Shown: positions 28,274 through 39,466 of the stretch, piece after piece
How positions within the stretch are numbered: position 1 is the first letter of the stretch
How the letters are laid out: every line of letters starts with the position of its first letter
Source of the DNA: Pseudoscleropodium purum
Lineage: Eukaryota > Streptophyta > Bryopsida > Hypnales > Brachytheciaceae
Length of the DNA stretch: 64,000 bases
Assembly (NCBI GenBank): GCA_963969395.1
Contig: OZ017797.1
Span: 17,236,001-17,300,000 of the forward strand
Reading direction: 5' to 3'
The notes under the pieces: generated by a model
Databases searched by the model: none
What the model was told of the DNA's origin: nothing
What the model saw: the letters and a program-made list of their open reading frames with translations, nothing else
Translations under genes and position numbers: made by a program

Positions 28274-29306
28274 CACTAGAAGAAAAATGTGTTCACCACA
28301 ACCGACCGCAATGCAACTATGTGTCCTATACAATTGTCCTGCAACTATAGCCCTCTATATTTGCACCAAAATTGACGTGAACAAACTTATATGTTATTGT
28401 AGTTGCAAAGTAGTTGCAAGGTGAAGTTTCGGATTACAAGGATGTATGAGAAGAATTGATGTGAGGTATTCAACATCCAATATTTGTTACAATTGTCGAT
28501 GTGGACAACTTTTTGTTCTATAGAGTCTAGTGAGTCAAACTATAGTTGCATAGAATCTAAATTCAACTGCAATTCAATTAGAATTCGACTCAAAAGCAAC
28601 TAGAATGCAACTCAAAAGCAACTAGAATGCAACTCAAAAGCAACATGAAAGCAACTAGACTACAACTAGAGTTAAACTAAAAAACAATTACAATTGTCCC
28701 ACATCAATTGTCAAGAGTACCATTAGGTTGAACATATAAAAATTGTAAGTTATAGCATTCTTATGTAATGAATTCTAATTATGAAATTCTAATATTTCTA
28801 CATTTTGTAGAATTCTACAAGTTGTAGATTTCTTTAGTCTATAGAAATCACCAAGTTTTTAAAGTCTAAAAAATTTTAAAACTTGTGGAAATTATAAAGT
28901 TTTGTAAATTGGTGAAATCTATTTAATATCAATATTTGGATTTGATAATTTGAAAAAGAAGCTAGATCTGAAATTTGGATATCTACAAATCATTGAGATT
29001 AAAACTTCAAAATCTACAATTCTATAAATTATAGACAAATTGTAAATGAATTGCAAACAAGTTGCAAATCAATTGTAGACAAGTTGCATTTAAGCAAGTT
29101 CCACATCAGCAACCATGTTAGAAGAGTTCATCGATGAAGTCCTTGGCATGTTGTCAAATGAAAAAGAAACTTGTGACTATAGTGCAACTGATGCGACTTG
29201 TCCACTGCAATTGCGGGTTCCAAATTACCACCTATTGCAAACATCCGATGCAACTATAAAACCAATTGCATATTGTAGTTGCAAAACCCCTCTTTTTCTT
29301 GTAGTA
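28274..29306. mobile_element. 1-kb non-autonomous CACTA-type element nested in the pogo-like element
   Basis: The left end CACTAGAAGAAAAATGTGTT and the complement of the right end, TACTACAAGAAAAAGAGGGG, both approximate CACTACAAGAAAAA, the classical CACTA terminus. Flanking triplets are ATC and ATT, an imperfect 3-bp duplication. Both terminal regions are packed with GCAACTA/TAGTTGC motifs, like the subterminal repeats bound by CACTA accessory proteins. No protein is encoded. It differs in motif from the large CACTA element at 42.7-54.6 kb, so a different family would have mobilised it. Confidence 0.65.
28586..28670. repeat. Tandem 22-bp repeat in subterminal region
   Basis: AACTCAAAAGCAACTAGAAT plus GC is repeated in near-perfect tandem about three times, with a degenerate fourth copy. 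It belongs to the GCAACT motif cluster of the nested CACTA-type element and probably arose by local duplication of binding sites. Confidence 0.7.
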
Positions 29307-29559
29307 ATTGCCACTTTGTCTAGCACCTTATTCAATCGCTCATGCTTCTTGGAAACAATACTAAAGGCCCAACAAAGCTAAATCTAATCTCACATTGAAA
29401 TCAGTCATTGATTTTGATAGCAAATCAAGTGGCCAATAAACTATGTTAAAACTGTGAACCTATCCACATATTGTAGAACAAATGATATCAATTTTAATAT
29501 AAAAAAATGCTAAATTGCAAAGACCCACTTGAGAATAGTCTAGTCAACAATAGAGAGCC

Positions 29560-30259
29560 ATTGAATGACATCATATTGCAAACACTTCTCTTCATCTGAT
29601 TTCAACTTGCCAAATTTCAGCGCTCAAGCACAATCTACAATCGATAACAATATATAAGAGTGAGGTTTGATTTATTCACAACAAGAAATGCAAAATTGTA
29701 GATGTAATATATCGATGTCTATTGACTTGAAGAATGGAACCATTTGCTTACGTTAGACTATTTGTATCGCTACTTAGGAATCTACCTATATCGCTACTTC
29801 AATACTCTACTTCAGTTTTCCTGTCATTGTGGTGTTGTTACAATTGTAAGGACGACAGCTTTCACACGTCACAAAAGAAAATGAAAAGGGAAGATTCTAA
29901 TATTGGTCAATAATCATGAGATAGCAAAGAAATTATTTTGCAAGTCACTCTCCTAAATCAACCTCAACACTTACAAGCTAGAACCAAACCTTGTTTCCAC
30001 ATCATTTGTCCTCCTCATCCCATATTTGCAAGTCATTTTTGGCTACTAATTGAGGCACCACAAAATACTCCTTCTTACAAAACTCGATAGAACCTTTAGC
30101 ACTTGCAAATGGGATTTCTACCTCAGCAACTTTAAAGCACATCACTAATCCCAAAGTTGGTGTCAAATAGACACAAGTATGTACCTTGCATTCATAAGAA
30201 GTTTGAGTATATAAAACCCAAGTAGATAGCAACATCATCATCTTATAAAAACAAAGCAA
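29560..30259 (-). pseudogene. Unrecognised coding-like fragments inside the pogo-like element
   Basis: The minus strand holds a frame at 30002-30259 ending FVVPQLVAKNDLQIWDEED and a shorter one near 29560-29640 with KFGKLKSDEEKCLQYDVIQW followed by one stop. Composition is protein-like, and the strand agrees with the BTB/discoidin-like fragments downstream, so these could be upstream exons of the same captured gene. I cannot identify them. Confidence 0.3.
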
Positions 30260-31234
30260 TTGAACCCTAAAGTTTCACGAAAAACATATTTTACAAATAC
30301 ACTTACGACATTGAAAAAGAAGAAACAAAAGAAGCTAGCATACTTCTTATAGATGCCACTGAGCATTGGCGACAATGAAGTCCAACACCATTGGTGCAAA
30401 ACATCTCTAACAGCGGGCCACATTTAAATAGCAATCTTTCAAATCCTAACAACACCGCCACATTCTTGCAACAACTCTTTGAAGCCTAAGAAATAGCAGC
30501 TGCACAGGATCTAAGAAAAGCAAGCACTTGTACCTCCACGCCTTCACCTAAGCGGAAGCTCCAGAGAAGGGAATCCATTACTTGGCAAATGAGGCTCAAA
30601 GGGTAGGGGACAGCTATACTTGTTCAGCATTCAAATTTCAAGAGGTCTTGCACATGAATGCACACCAAGTACAAAACAACGCGCTAGGGCCATCTTTCAA
30701 ATTTCGATCATAGGATTCTTTTGAGGGTTTGAAGTCATCATATTCGCAACAATCTTCTAACAATTCAACTAGAGTTACTAGCAAGCAAATAAAGATTTTC
30801 ATGGATTTTTAAAGGCAGTTTTCCAAAGAAGCATTGTTATTTCTAGGACATTTGTCAAGCTTTAAAGCTCACATACCATGATGCTTACAATGTCTAACAA
30901 GCCTCTTCACCTTCGATTCATTTACAAGCTTGTATTTTTATTGGAATATTAATAATACCATTTTAAGTCCTTTTATTTTATTTTTGGCACCAAGGACGGA
31001 GGAACTTCTTAATGTGGTTGCTTGTTTTAATGATTCCCTATGAACTATTTTGATTACTCTACTCTAAAAACTTTGACAACCTACTATGGTCTCAGATTTA
31101 CCAAAATCAAAAAAAGGTTTATGCATTTTTTCCTTTATTAGGCAACTCTCTTTTGTCTTCTTTCTCTAATTAACTACTCTGTCTTTAGAAAACCTATAGC
31201 CCAATTTGTTACGCTTTTGGGTGTACCCATCTTA

Positions 31235-32877
31235 ATAAGCTTGAATGGGAGGGTGAAAATTTGTCCTAGCATGCAAAAGATGTGGAATCCAAAAAGACAT
31301 TGAGATTTAGTATCAATGTAAATACTAATATACATACAATTGATCACTGCAACATTAATCAATGATGGATGGGGTTATTTTCACGCTACAAGATCGACAA
31401 CATTATAGGGTTTTTTTGTATTTTCTTTATTATTGAAATCAATAGCTAAGGATCAATAGTCATTGTTCTTTTGGAAAAAAATAAGATCAATAGTTTTAGA
31501 AAAAGGGCAATTTTCTCTTATTCAAATCAATGGTAGTGGTGGGTTCTAGACAAGGGCAGGATAGGCAAGGCTGCCTCTTCTAGGTGCATAGTAAAATAAA
31601 AAAAACTATCAAAAAGAGGAAAAAATCCACAATCAATTTTGAATCAATTACACTTGTCATTTTTTCTTTTAATGTAGAATATTTGAAACAAATTCTTGAA
31701 AGGAACCAATACACTATTACTCTTTTTTTTAAAAGACTTCAATTTTTTTAAATTTCAAAATTGCCAAGAAGGCAAGAAATGTGAAAAAACCCTCAAAAAC
31801 ATCAGAAATATTATTAGAAATGCTACAACTTGAAATAAAGGAAACTAAATTGTTGAAGGAAAAATTCTTCAAAATTGAAATTAAAAAGCTAAAATAAAAT
31901 ATTTTTGCTTACTAAAAAGAAACAAATCTTTCAAACTTTCTTGATTTGGTTAAGCATGATCAATTGAAGTTAAGAAAAAGATACAATTTGAAAATCAAGT
32001 TGCCACAAATGCATCATATAGTGATCCAAACCAATATAGCTTATATCAAAATTTTGCACTTACAGTAATATCTACATTGACCATTTACTAATTCTACTCC
32101 TTCTATGACCTATTCTTTTGTGGAAACATCTTGGATCATAGTGTTACTAATGATATGAATTCATGTCCTATCTTCTATCAAGCAAAGTTCTACAATTAGC
32201 TTAGGATTTTTAAAACTCTCACAACAAGCAAAAAATCCTTTAGCAAATATCTCAAACCTTAAACCGTAAAATTCAAGCCTTGAAACCTCAAGAATAAAAG
32301 CCCTTCTCTAGGTCCATTTTTTATTTATTAAAAGAGCATTTACACAACAATTTTATTGGAAAAAATCAATGCAATTTGTCATTGAATTCAACACCAACTA
32401 CCTCCATTCAACATTTATCAAATCCATTCCATCTATATGATCTAATCTCATGTTAAAAAAACTCATAAAATACAATGTTATTGATGTTATCAATTTCATG
32501 TTAAAAAAATTTCTCTAAGCTATCTAGGATGTCTAGCACATTTACATTGAGAGATAAATCTTTTTAAGGAATTACTCACACCCAAATCCTTAGCTTGAAC
32601 TATTATTCAAATCCTAAGAAAACAAAAATAGCATTACAACTTGTTATTCCAATTGCTTTCACACAATAGTTCCATCAACAAGGAAAAGTCATTGCTCCAT
32701 GAAGAACCCTCCAACATGCCAAAAAATCCCTTGTTGTATGTTGAGAAACACATAAAAACCAAAAAAATGAAACTGAAAACATAAGAAAGTCATGAACCCT
32801 TAACTCTAATTTGCAGATGGTGAAATCATCTTTCTTGTAACATTGATCAATGACAACATTTTTGTTGTGTGGCTTAA
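31235..32877. other. AT-rich intergenic DNA with a diverged direct repeat
   Basis: The tract about 31380-31600 resembles about 33170-33360 (GAAATCAATAG, AAGATCAA, TTCAAATCAA and GGTGCATA landmarks in the same order). No genes are seen. Confidence 0.5.
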
Positions 32878-33168
32878 GACATTAGAAGATTTTGGGGGCC
32901 TTTGGATGCCTGCAAGTTATTACAGCTTGTGAACGCAGGGAACAGGTTCAGCACAACGGTTTGATGTGGCCAAGACCTTGCCACATCATTGACCAAAAAA
33001 ACAATTTTTTTTTTAATTTTCTTTTTTTGCATTTGGAGACTAATTTTTTTTAATTTTTTTATGAAAAAGAAAATTCTGACAACGGACCATTCCCCTTACT
33101 GCGGGGAATAGCTGTAGGGGAACAGGCTTGAAACAGGCTTCTGGACCCCCTAAAACTCTTCTAATGTC
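32878..33168. mobile_element. 291-bp MITE-like inverted-repeat element
   Basis: GACATTAGAAGATTTTGGGGG at the left (32878) is matched by the complement of the right end, GACATTAGAAGAGTTTTAGG (to 33168). The outer 12 bp are identical. The interior is much less AT-rich than its surroundings. No coding capacity; the true boundary and target duplication are unclear. Confidence 0.6.
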
Positions 33169-33362
33169 AATGGTATTGTAGAGAATTTTGTTTTTATTTA
33201 TTGAAATTGATAGTGGAGGTTCAACAATAATTGTTTGTCTTAGAAAATTAAGATCAACAACATTAGAGGGCACCAAATTTTTTCAATTCAAATCAACAAT
33301 TAGAAGTCCATTTAATTAGTCGGAGGGTGGGGGAGTGATTTACTTCTTTTGGATGCATAATA

Positions 33363-33380
33363 ACACACACACACACACAC

Positions 33381-33441
<61 letters not shown>
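33363..33441. repeat. Compound (AC)n-(AT)n microsatellite
   Basis: About 21 bp of AC repeats run directly into nearly 60 bp of AT repeats. The length is likely to vary between individuals. Confidence 0.97.
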
Positions 33442-33443
<2 letters not shown>

Positions 33444-36340
33444 GTTAGAATAATATGAGATTCCAACTAAAAGTGGAATTCAAATGAGAAACAATAAAAA
33501 ATTTATTTACAAATGAAAAGAAACGAAAATAGAAAAATACAAATATACATATGAATTTCAATACAAAGTGTTACAAAACAATTTGATCTTAGTCAAACTC
33601 TCCTAAGATAAAAATAAATAAATGTCAATGTGATAATGACCACTTATACAAAAGTACATTTTATGAATTAAGATTAGGTGGTTGAATTTTAAAAGAACAT
33701 TATTTTAAATTAATTGATTCCAAAAGTGACATTATTGTTGATCATTTAAAAGGTACTTTAATTTTTCTAGTTTAAATCCCAATGATGCAACATAGCTTAT
33801 TTGGATGATTTTAGGCGGAGTGATCCTAAAAGGTAAGGCTTTTTGACTTAAAAAAGTGTGTTATTAAATCAAAGTGGCTAAAATTGGCAATACAATAATG
33901 ATCGTTGCTTAGTTAGTGAAGTAAAAAAAGTCCTTAGAGCATGACCATCTTTAAACTAAAGGTTTAACATTTGTGTAATTGGATGAAAAGTACTATTAGT
34001 CCCTCTTAATATTTTCAAAGTCCTCTATGAGCTTAGCTACCATATTAAAGATAAGTGGGCCATAAAATTTGCATTTAGCCTTTAAAATTCTAATTCATTA
34101 TTTTATTGTGCAACTTAATTTTAGATATTTTTTTTCAAGGGAATTTTTTTTCAATTTTAAATGCATATTAGATTAGAATATCTTTGAATTTCTCTATTCC
34201 AAATTGGAATCTCTATAACCAAAAGCTTTTTGTGAAGAAGGTAGTATAAAGTGTTCAATATAAGCCGAATATCAAAAAATTTACTATTACAAGAGGATAT
34301 GGATGTTTTAGTCCTTAAATTGATCTTCTTGTCATTTTCCACAAATCAAGGATTTTTAGTCAATCAAAAAAATAATTTGTATGATAAAATAAAAATGACT
34401 TTCTTACAAATTACCCCAAATTTCATTTCAAGGTTATTTTAGACTTTGGGATGTCCAACAAATTTTTTTAATGCAATGTGATAAACACAAAGTATATATT
34501 ATTATTGAATTATTAAAATTATTAATTAAAGAAGATAACAATATTTTTATGATCTAATTTTTTGAAGTTTCCAATCAATAAAATTATTTGAATCATTCTT
34601 TTCTTTTAAAACATGTTATGAGAGTTTGATGTTTTTTTCATATGCAAGTTTTGTTGCTTATTAATTCATTACACTTACTTGTGAAAATTTTGTGAATGCT
34701 TTTTAATTTTAAGTAATCTTGTTGCCTTAGTCATTACATAGATGTGTGGACTAAGTTTATAACCTTGTAGATCCTAGACTTATTTTCGTGGCTAGGAATG
34801 AGAATATAAACAAAAATTTTAGTAGATGTAGAATTATTGAGGGTAGAAGGACTAAGAAGGACAAAGTAATTGTACCAAATTGGGAAATGAAGGATAGAAA
34901 ATAGATGAGCAAGAAATTAGGATGATACATCATTTCGATTTTAAAAATTTTGTTATTTGATAATTTGTACAACATCAACAACAAATGTATGAAAAATGCA
35001 CAAATACAAGTTTGCAACATTAACAACTCCATAAAAGTTTCACTTTTAGGACCTTTGAATTTGATAGACATTGCCTTCATAATTCATATAAAGTAGTTCA
35101 TTAGTGCTTGATATTGAAAAGTGCACCTCCAATTTTAGAAAATTGATGCTTTATACAAGAAGCACTCAACATGAGTATATAAGGAAGTTACAAGCTATAG
35201 TTCATTAGTTTGTAGATGGTTAGACAAGCCATTTGAGCACTTATGAGCACTTATGAGCACTCAATATCTAGTCTTGTTCATTTTAATAGAATTTTGATTT
35301 AAACTATTCAAAAAAAATATTTAGTACTAGTTTATTATAAAAGAAAAGGACAAAGTTTATAATTATGAAAATATAAAGAGAAATTATATCTTTAGTTTTT
35401 GTAGCAAATTTTCTTGAAGATATAGAATTTTAATCCCTAAATTTTTTTATCTATATTTTCATCCAAAAAAATTAATGTTCAAAAATTGTCATTTCTAGTA
35501 CAAGTACCAAATTTTAGAATTTTTTCTGAACACATGTAACGATAGAGATTTTGCAAACAATTCCTTTTAGCCCCAAAAGATTGATGTATAGAATGCATTT
35601 AGATTTGTGATAAGGCAGAAGGATATGATACCGACCATTTAAAGAATTTTACCATGAAAAACTAATGAACAAATTTTTAAGTCTAAGGAAGTGTAGGAAT
35701 TTGAAATGATTGGCTTTCATCACATGCACATACACAAAAAAAATCATTTATAAACATATTTTAAAGACGTAAATCAACCAAAAAAAAACTTGCATACATA
35801 ATTATAGTCATCCTTCTCAACCAAGCTTGCAAGGTTCCTCAACATAAGTAACCTCGAAAATGTAACCAAACAACAAAAATAATTTTAAAGGTCTATGCAA
35901 TTGGGCTTAGGATTGAAAATAAACATGAAAGAGACAATTAACATAGATCACTAGGGAATGCACTTAACACTTAAATAAAGGAGGAAGAGGTGACCTTGGA
36001 AATCATCCCTTTTCATTAGTGTGTGAATCATTGGCCTAAAATATTTGCAAAATTGTACTCATTGGAAGTCAAACTAATGTAGAAGACCTTCCCTTTTTAC
36101 AATAAGATTCTGACGATAAATAGTTGAACTTCTATCCTACTAGAAAAAATCCCTTGTCATCTAATGGACACCAATTGAAATATCCTTATCGACATTTAAG
36201 GGTTAAGGTGGGAAATCATCCACTTGAAATACAATGTGCAATTGGCCAAATTTTGCTTTGGTGAGCATGCTTTGCCAAAGCCTCTATAATTTCTTTCTCT
36301 CTCGCTTATGAAGCGGTTGTCCAATGTCTTACATTTGGAG
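33442..36340. other. AT-rich intergenic DNA
   Basis: No gene recognised. A 107-codon hydrophobic frame on the minus strand at 34757-35080 looks like AT-composition noise. A perfect triple GAGCACTTAT-type tandem lies at 35235-35264. The composition rises only after about 36300, where the AP2 gene promoter begins. Confidence 0.6.
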
Positions 36341-36768
36341 GGCTAATATACCGGTTGTACCCCCTGGGTAAGGGGACTCGTAATCAGACCCGCCAAAAGA
36401 ACCAGGACCACCAGGATCGGACCAAGAGCCGTTGCAACGGTCGCGTGCTTCACTGCCACCAACACTCGGAGTTCAGCTGAACTCTCAACGTCCTCTTTCC
36501 CACGATCACATCCCTCCCACTATTGCATCTCTGCAATCGCCCTGCCGTCACCACTGTCTAGAACAAATGTAGATCAAATGATTGATTGAATTTCTGCGAA
36601 CCGGGCGTGCTCCCACGGATTCGGTCGATTTCTAGCTGCTTCTCATTGGAATCGTCGCAAAGATTTCACAGGTTCAGAGTTACGATCCAGGATTTGGCGA
36701 ATTCGTTCCGCATTCATGATCCCGGAAGCTCACAGGTTGTTGTAGATTGCGGAATTTCGGTCGGGGCC

Positions 36769-38372
36769 ATGGAGCCCACGGAGCTGAAGCTGAAAGGGCC
36801 GACAGAGACAACTACGGGGAGCGAGGAGGTCGTCTTGCCGGCGAGGCCCGCCGTGGTGGAAGCAGCAGCAGCAGCAGCAGCTGTTGCAAACGAGCCCAGA
36901 GGAATGAAGCGCAGTCGCCGCGACCGAGGCTCGTCCGCCAAGGAGCGCATTAGCAAGATGCCAGCCTGCGTTCCGGGCAAGCGAAGTTCCATCTACAGGG
37001 GCGTCACGCGCCATCGCTGGACGGGGCGCTACGAGGCGCACTTGTGGGACAAGAGTACATGGAACGAAGCGCAAAACAAGAAAGGGAAGCAAGTATACTT
37101 GGGAGCTTACGACGATGAGGAAGCAGCTGCGAGAGCTTACGATCTCGCCGCTCTCAAGTACTGGGGTCCGGGGACTTTGATCAATTTCCCAGTGACGGAT
37201 TACGCTCGTGACGTGGAGGAGATGCAGTCGGTGTCGCGGGAAGAGTATTTGGCTTCCTTGAGGCGGAAAGGGAGTGGGTTCTCCCGCGGCGCGGCCAAGT
37301 TCAAGGGGATGACGCGCCACCCGTCCTTGGGAAGATGGGAGGCTCGTCTCGGTCAGGTGCTAGGAAACAAATACTTGTATCTGGGAAATCCCAGTGGCAA
37401 CTTGCCGCAAGAAGAAGCTGCTACTGCCAGCTTTGATATTCAAGGTCTCGACTACCGAGGTCTGAACTCCGTCTCCAACGTTGATCTCAGTAGGTGAGCA
37501 CTGAATTCTCTCCCGCGAATTTCGTCTTCTTTCCTTGAATCCTTGAATCTTACCACCTGGGGTCAAAACATTTTCAATGCGACATACCGGCAGATTGAAT
37601 GTGTGACATGTGTGCTGCGATCGTAATGGTGTGGCAAAAATGCAATTCAATCTAAAATGCCATCCTGGAGAGTGACCCGATATAGAGGTTTCAATGTAGC
37701 TGACCAATCTGTGTTCAATCTTTCTGTCTACCTGTTTTCAGATACATTTCGTGGTTGCGACCGGAGCGATCGCAGGCAGCTGCGGCACCGTCAGTGGCCA
37801 CCCCAGCTGCACCTGCTGCTGCAACACCGTCAAAAATGAAAGAGGAGGAGGAAGGCGGTGCGAGTCCCACATCGTGGGATGATGTACCTTCCTTGCCCGA
37901 CGATCAATCCCAGCCAAGTGAAGGACATCAAGCTTGGCCAGGTCAAGCCAGCGAGCCCTACCAGCTTCCCTCTCTCGGAGTCGTGAATTCCAGTCTCCTC
38001 AAGAAAAGTTCCACCCCATCAGCGCTTAGCTTGCTCTTGACCTCGTCCATTTTCAAGAGCATGCGTGAACGCTCCTCTCATGCGCCGGGTACGGACGTGC
38101 ACACGAAGTTTGATCCCGGGGTTGAGGTCGGAGCTCCATTTCTGCCTGGTCCAAGTACGAGTCACTTGTACGACGAGACCAGCAGCGAGATGTTTAGTCC
38201 TCACCTTAATGCGCAATACGAAATTGGCTTTCCCCCCAGCTATGGATCCTCTGCCCAAGAAGGGGTTGAAGTCCCTGCGGTTGGTTCTCAAGGTCCTCCG
38301 TTCTCACAGAGCCCTGCCTACTGGGATCCGTTTTCGCTGCCCCTGACATCACAGCAATTGACATCATGTTGA
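36769..38372 (+). CDS. AP2/ERF transcription factor with two AP2 domains, WRI1-like
   Basis: Two exons, 36769-37493 and 37742-38372 (GT..AG intron of 248 bp), give 451 residues. A polyalanine run lies at 32-38 and a basic region at about 47-72. AP2 domain 1 spans about 73-139 ([20 protein letters not shown], then [20 protein letters not shown] and [11 protein letters not shown]). The [10 protein letters not shown] linker is followed by AP2 domain 2 at about 177-241 ([19 protein letters not shown]). The intron falls in the codon before YISWLRP. The tail is acidic then Ser/Pro-rich. The [10 protein letters not shown] linker and VYL element are hallmarks of the WRINKLED1 branch, which in seed plants activates glycolytic and fatty-acid genes. 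Domain 2 is unusual (NPSGNLPQ insertion, [11 protein letters not shown]). The start at 36769 has a strong context (GCCATGG); an in-frame ATG at 36586 would add 61 residues that look like leader. Confidence 0.88.
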
Positions 38373-39466
38373 GATCACATGTCGCAGTTGGATTGAATGA
38401 ACTCCTCCAGTTGGTCTCGACCAGCAGATGAGCATTCTGGGGCTAGAAATACATGCGGGAATCCGCAAGACTACAAACATGGCCAGATTGGCAGGAATTT
38501 GTCAGGAGCTTCGACGTAAGCTTGGCAAGACTGATCTGCGACGAAAGGCACCTGAGATCACTTACGGTGTGGCCTTCAACTTCAGTGACAATTGGAGTGC
38601 ACAGACCAAGCAATCGAATTGAAGAGGCTAATTGCAAGTTCACATCCTCATGACGATTCTGGCCGGCCTGATTGGCATCGCGAATCTGCATCACGGCACA
38701 TTCAGATAGCAGCAATTTATTCACCAAGGCATTCAGGTCATGCAGATTTGCTCTCGAGTGTCCACGAGGTGCATTTTCTCAAGGTTCAATTTAATCTCCC
38801 AATCCCCGAATGAACGAGGGGTTGCGGGAAGGCACCTCGTGGTTAGCCGACGAGTATCGGTACAAATTTTGACAGATCTTGTAGATAGATAGTGGTGACG
38901 TAAATCATATCATTATTGCCATACATTGCTGTCCTGTAAAGACCGCACCTGTTGATATATTCACTCATTGCAATTCTAATAGTTCATTACACATTTTTCT
39001 AACATTTTGAGCCGTGTTACGGAGCTGCTTCCATGCTCAGTTTCTCATTAAGTGAGTTTCACTGAGGTTCACAGAACCCGCCCAAAATCCTTGGCAGAAA
39101 TAGCCAACACAGTGTGACTGACCGTCTGGAAATTGTTACCCTTTGAGGATTTACAGCAAAGAATGGCAGACACATCCTGATTCCAATCCTGAAACCACTC
39201 TGAAAACTGTTCCGACCTCTGGCATGACTGGCAGGATTATTCTTGACTCCAGCAGGTACAGATCTGCATTTGCTCCATGCTTTCATTGTGAAGACCTAAA
39301 CATGATAATCACGTGAGATTGGTATATGAGACGCATATTTAGTAACAGTTGCTGATCAAAGAGAACCAAAAAGTTGATCTCTTGCCATTGGTCCTACAAC
39401 TTCGATCGTTACAAATTGGATTTACAATGTTTAGGTCTTTTGTGCAACTACTGGAAAAATTAGGTA
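38373..39466. other. Convergent 3' flanks of the AP2 and ankyrin genes
   Basis: Balanced composition after the AP2 stop suggests a 3' UTR several hundred bases long. The minus-strand ankyrin gene ends at 39467. Several short frames on both strands lack domains. No further gene is supported. Confidence 0.55.

Larger units (their letters stand above)
21911..31232. mobile_element. Putative 9.3-kb pogo/Tigger-like element carrying extra cargo
   Basis: The left end CGGTGGGTACATCCATAATT and the complement of the right end, AGATGGGTACACCCAAAAGC, form a short imperfect terminal repeat. TA flanks both (21909-21910 and 31233-31234). The 574-bp element at 8140-8713 has homologous sequence at both ends, which supports pairing these termini. 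Inside are a decayed pogo-type transposase (+, 22.4-24.8 kb), decayed exons of a host-like gene (-, 26.3-27.7 kb), a nested CACTA-type element (28274-29306), and further coding-like pieces near 29.6-30.3 kb. At 9.3 kb it is far larger than typical pogo elements, so capture of host DNA or later insertions must explain the size. Confidence 0.6.

Noticed and set aside
28586..28670. Possible CRISPR-like array
   Set aside because: The repeats are contiguous 22-bp tandem units without spacers, in a plant genome and inside a transposon end.
28137..29381. Two 90-codon open frames near 28.2 and 29.2 kb
   Set aside because: They lie in the motif-rich ends of the nested CACTA-type element and are explained by repeat composition.
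34757..35080. 107-codon hydrophobic frame on the minus strand
   Set aside because: Leu/Ile/Phe richness is what AT-rich DNA yields by chance; no neighbours, promoter or domain.
36586..36768. In-frame upstream ATG extending the AP2 protein by 61 residues
   Set aside because: The extension has no conserved features, while the ATG at 36769 has a strong context and is followed by typical N-terminal sequence.
36730..37320. Minus-strand frame of 196 codons opposite the AP2 domains
   Set aside because: The plus strand encodes two recognisable AP2 domains; the antisense frame has low-complexity Cys/Leu composition and no domain.
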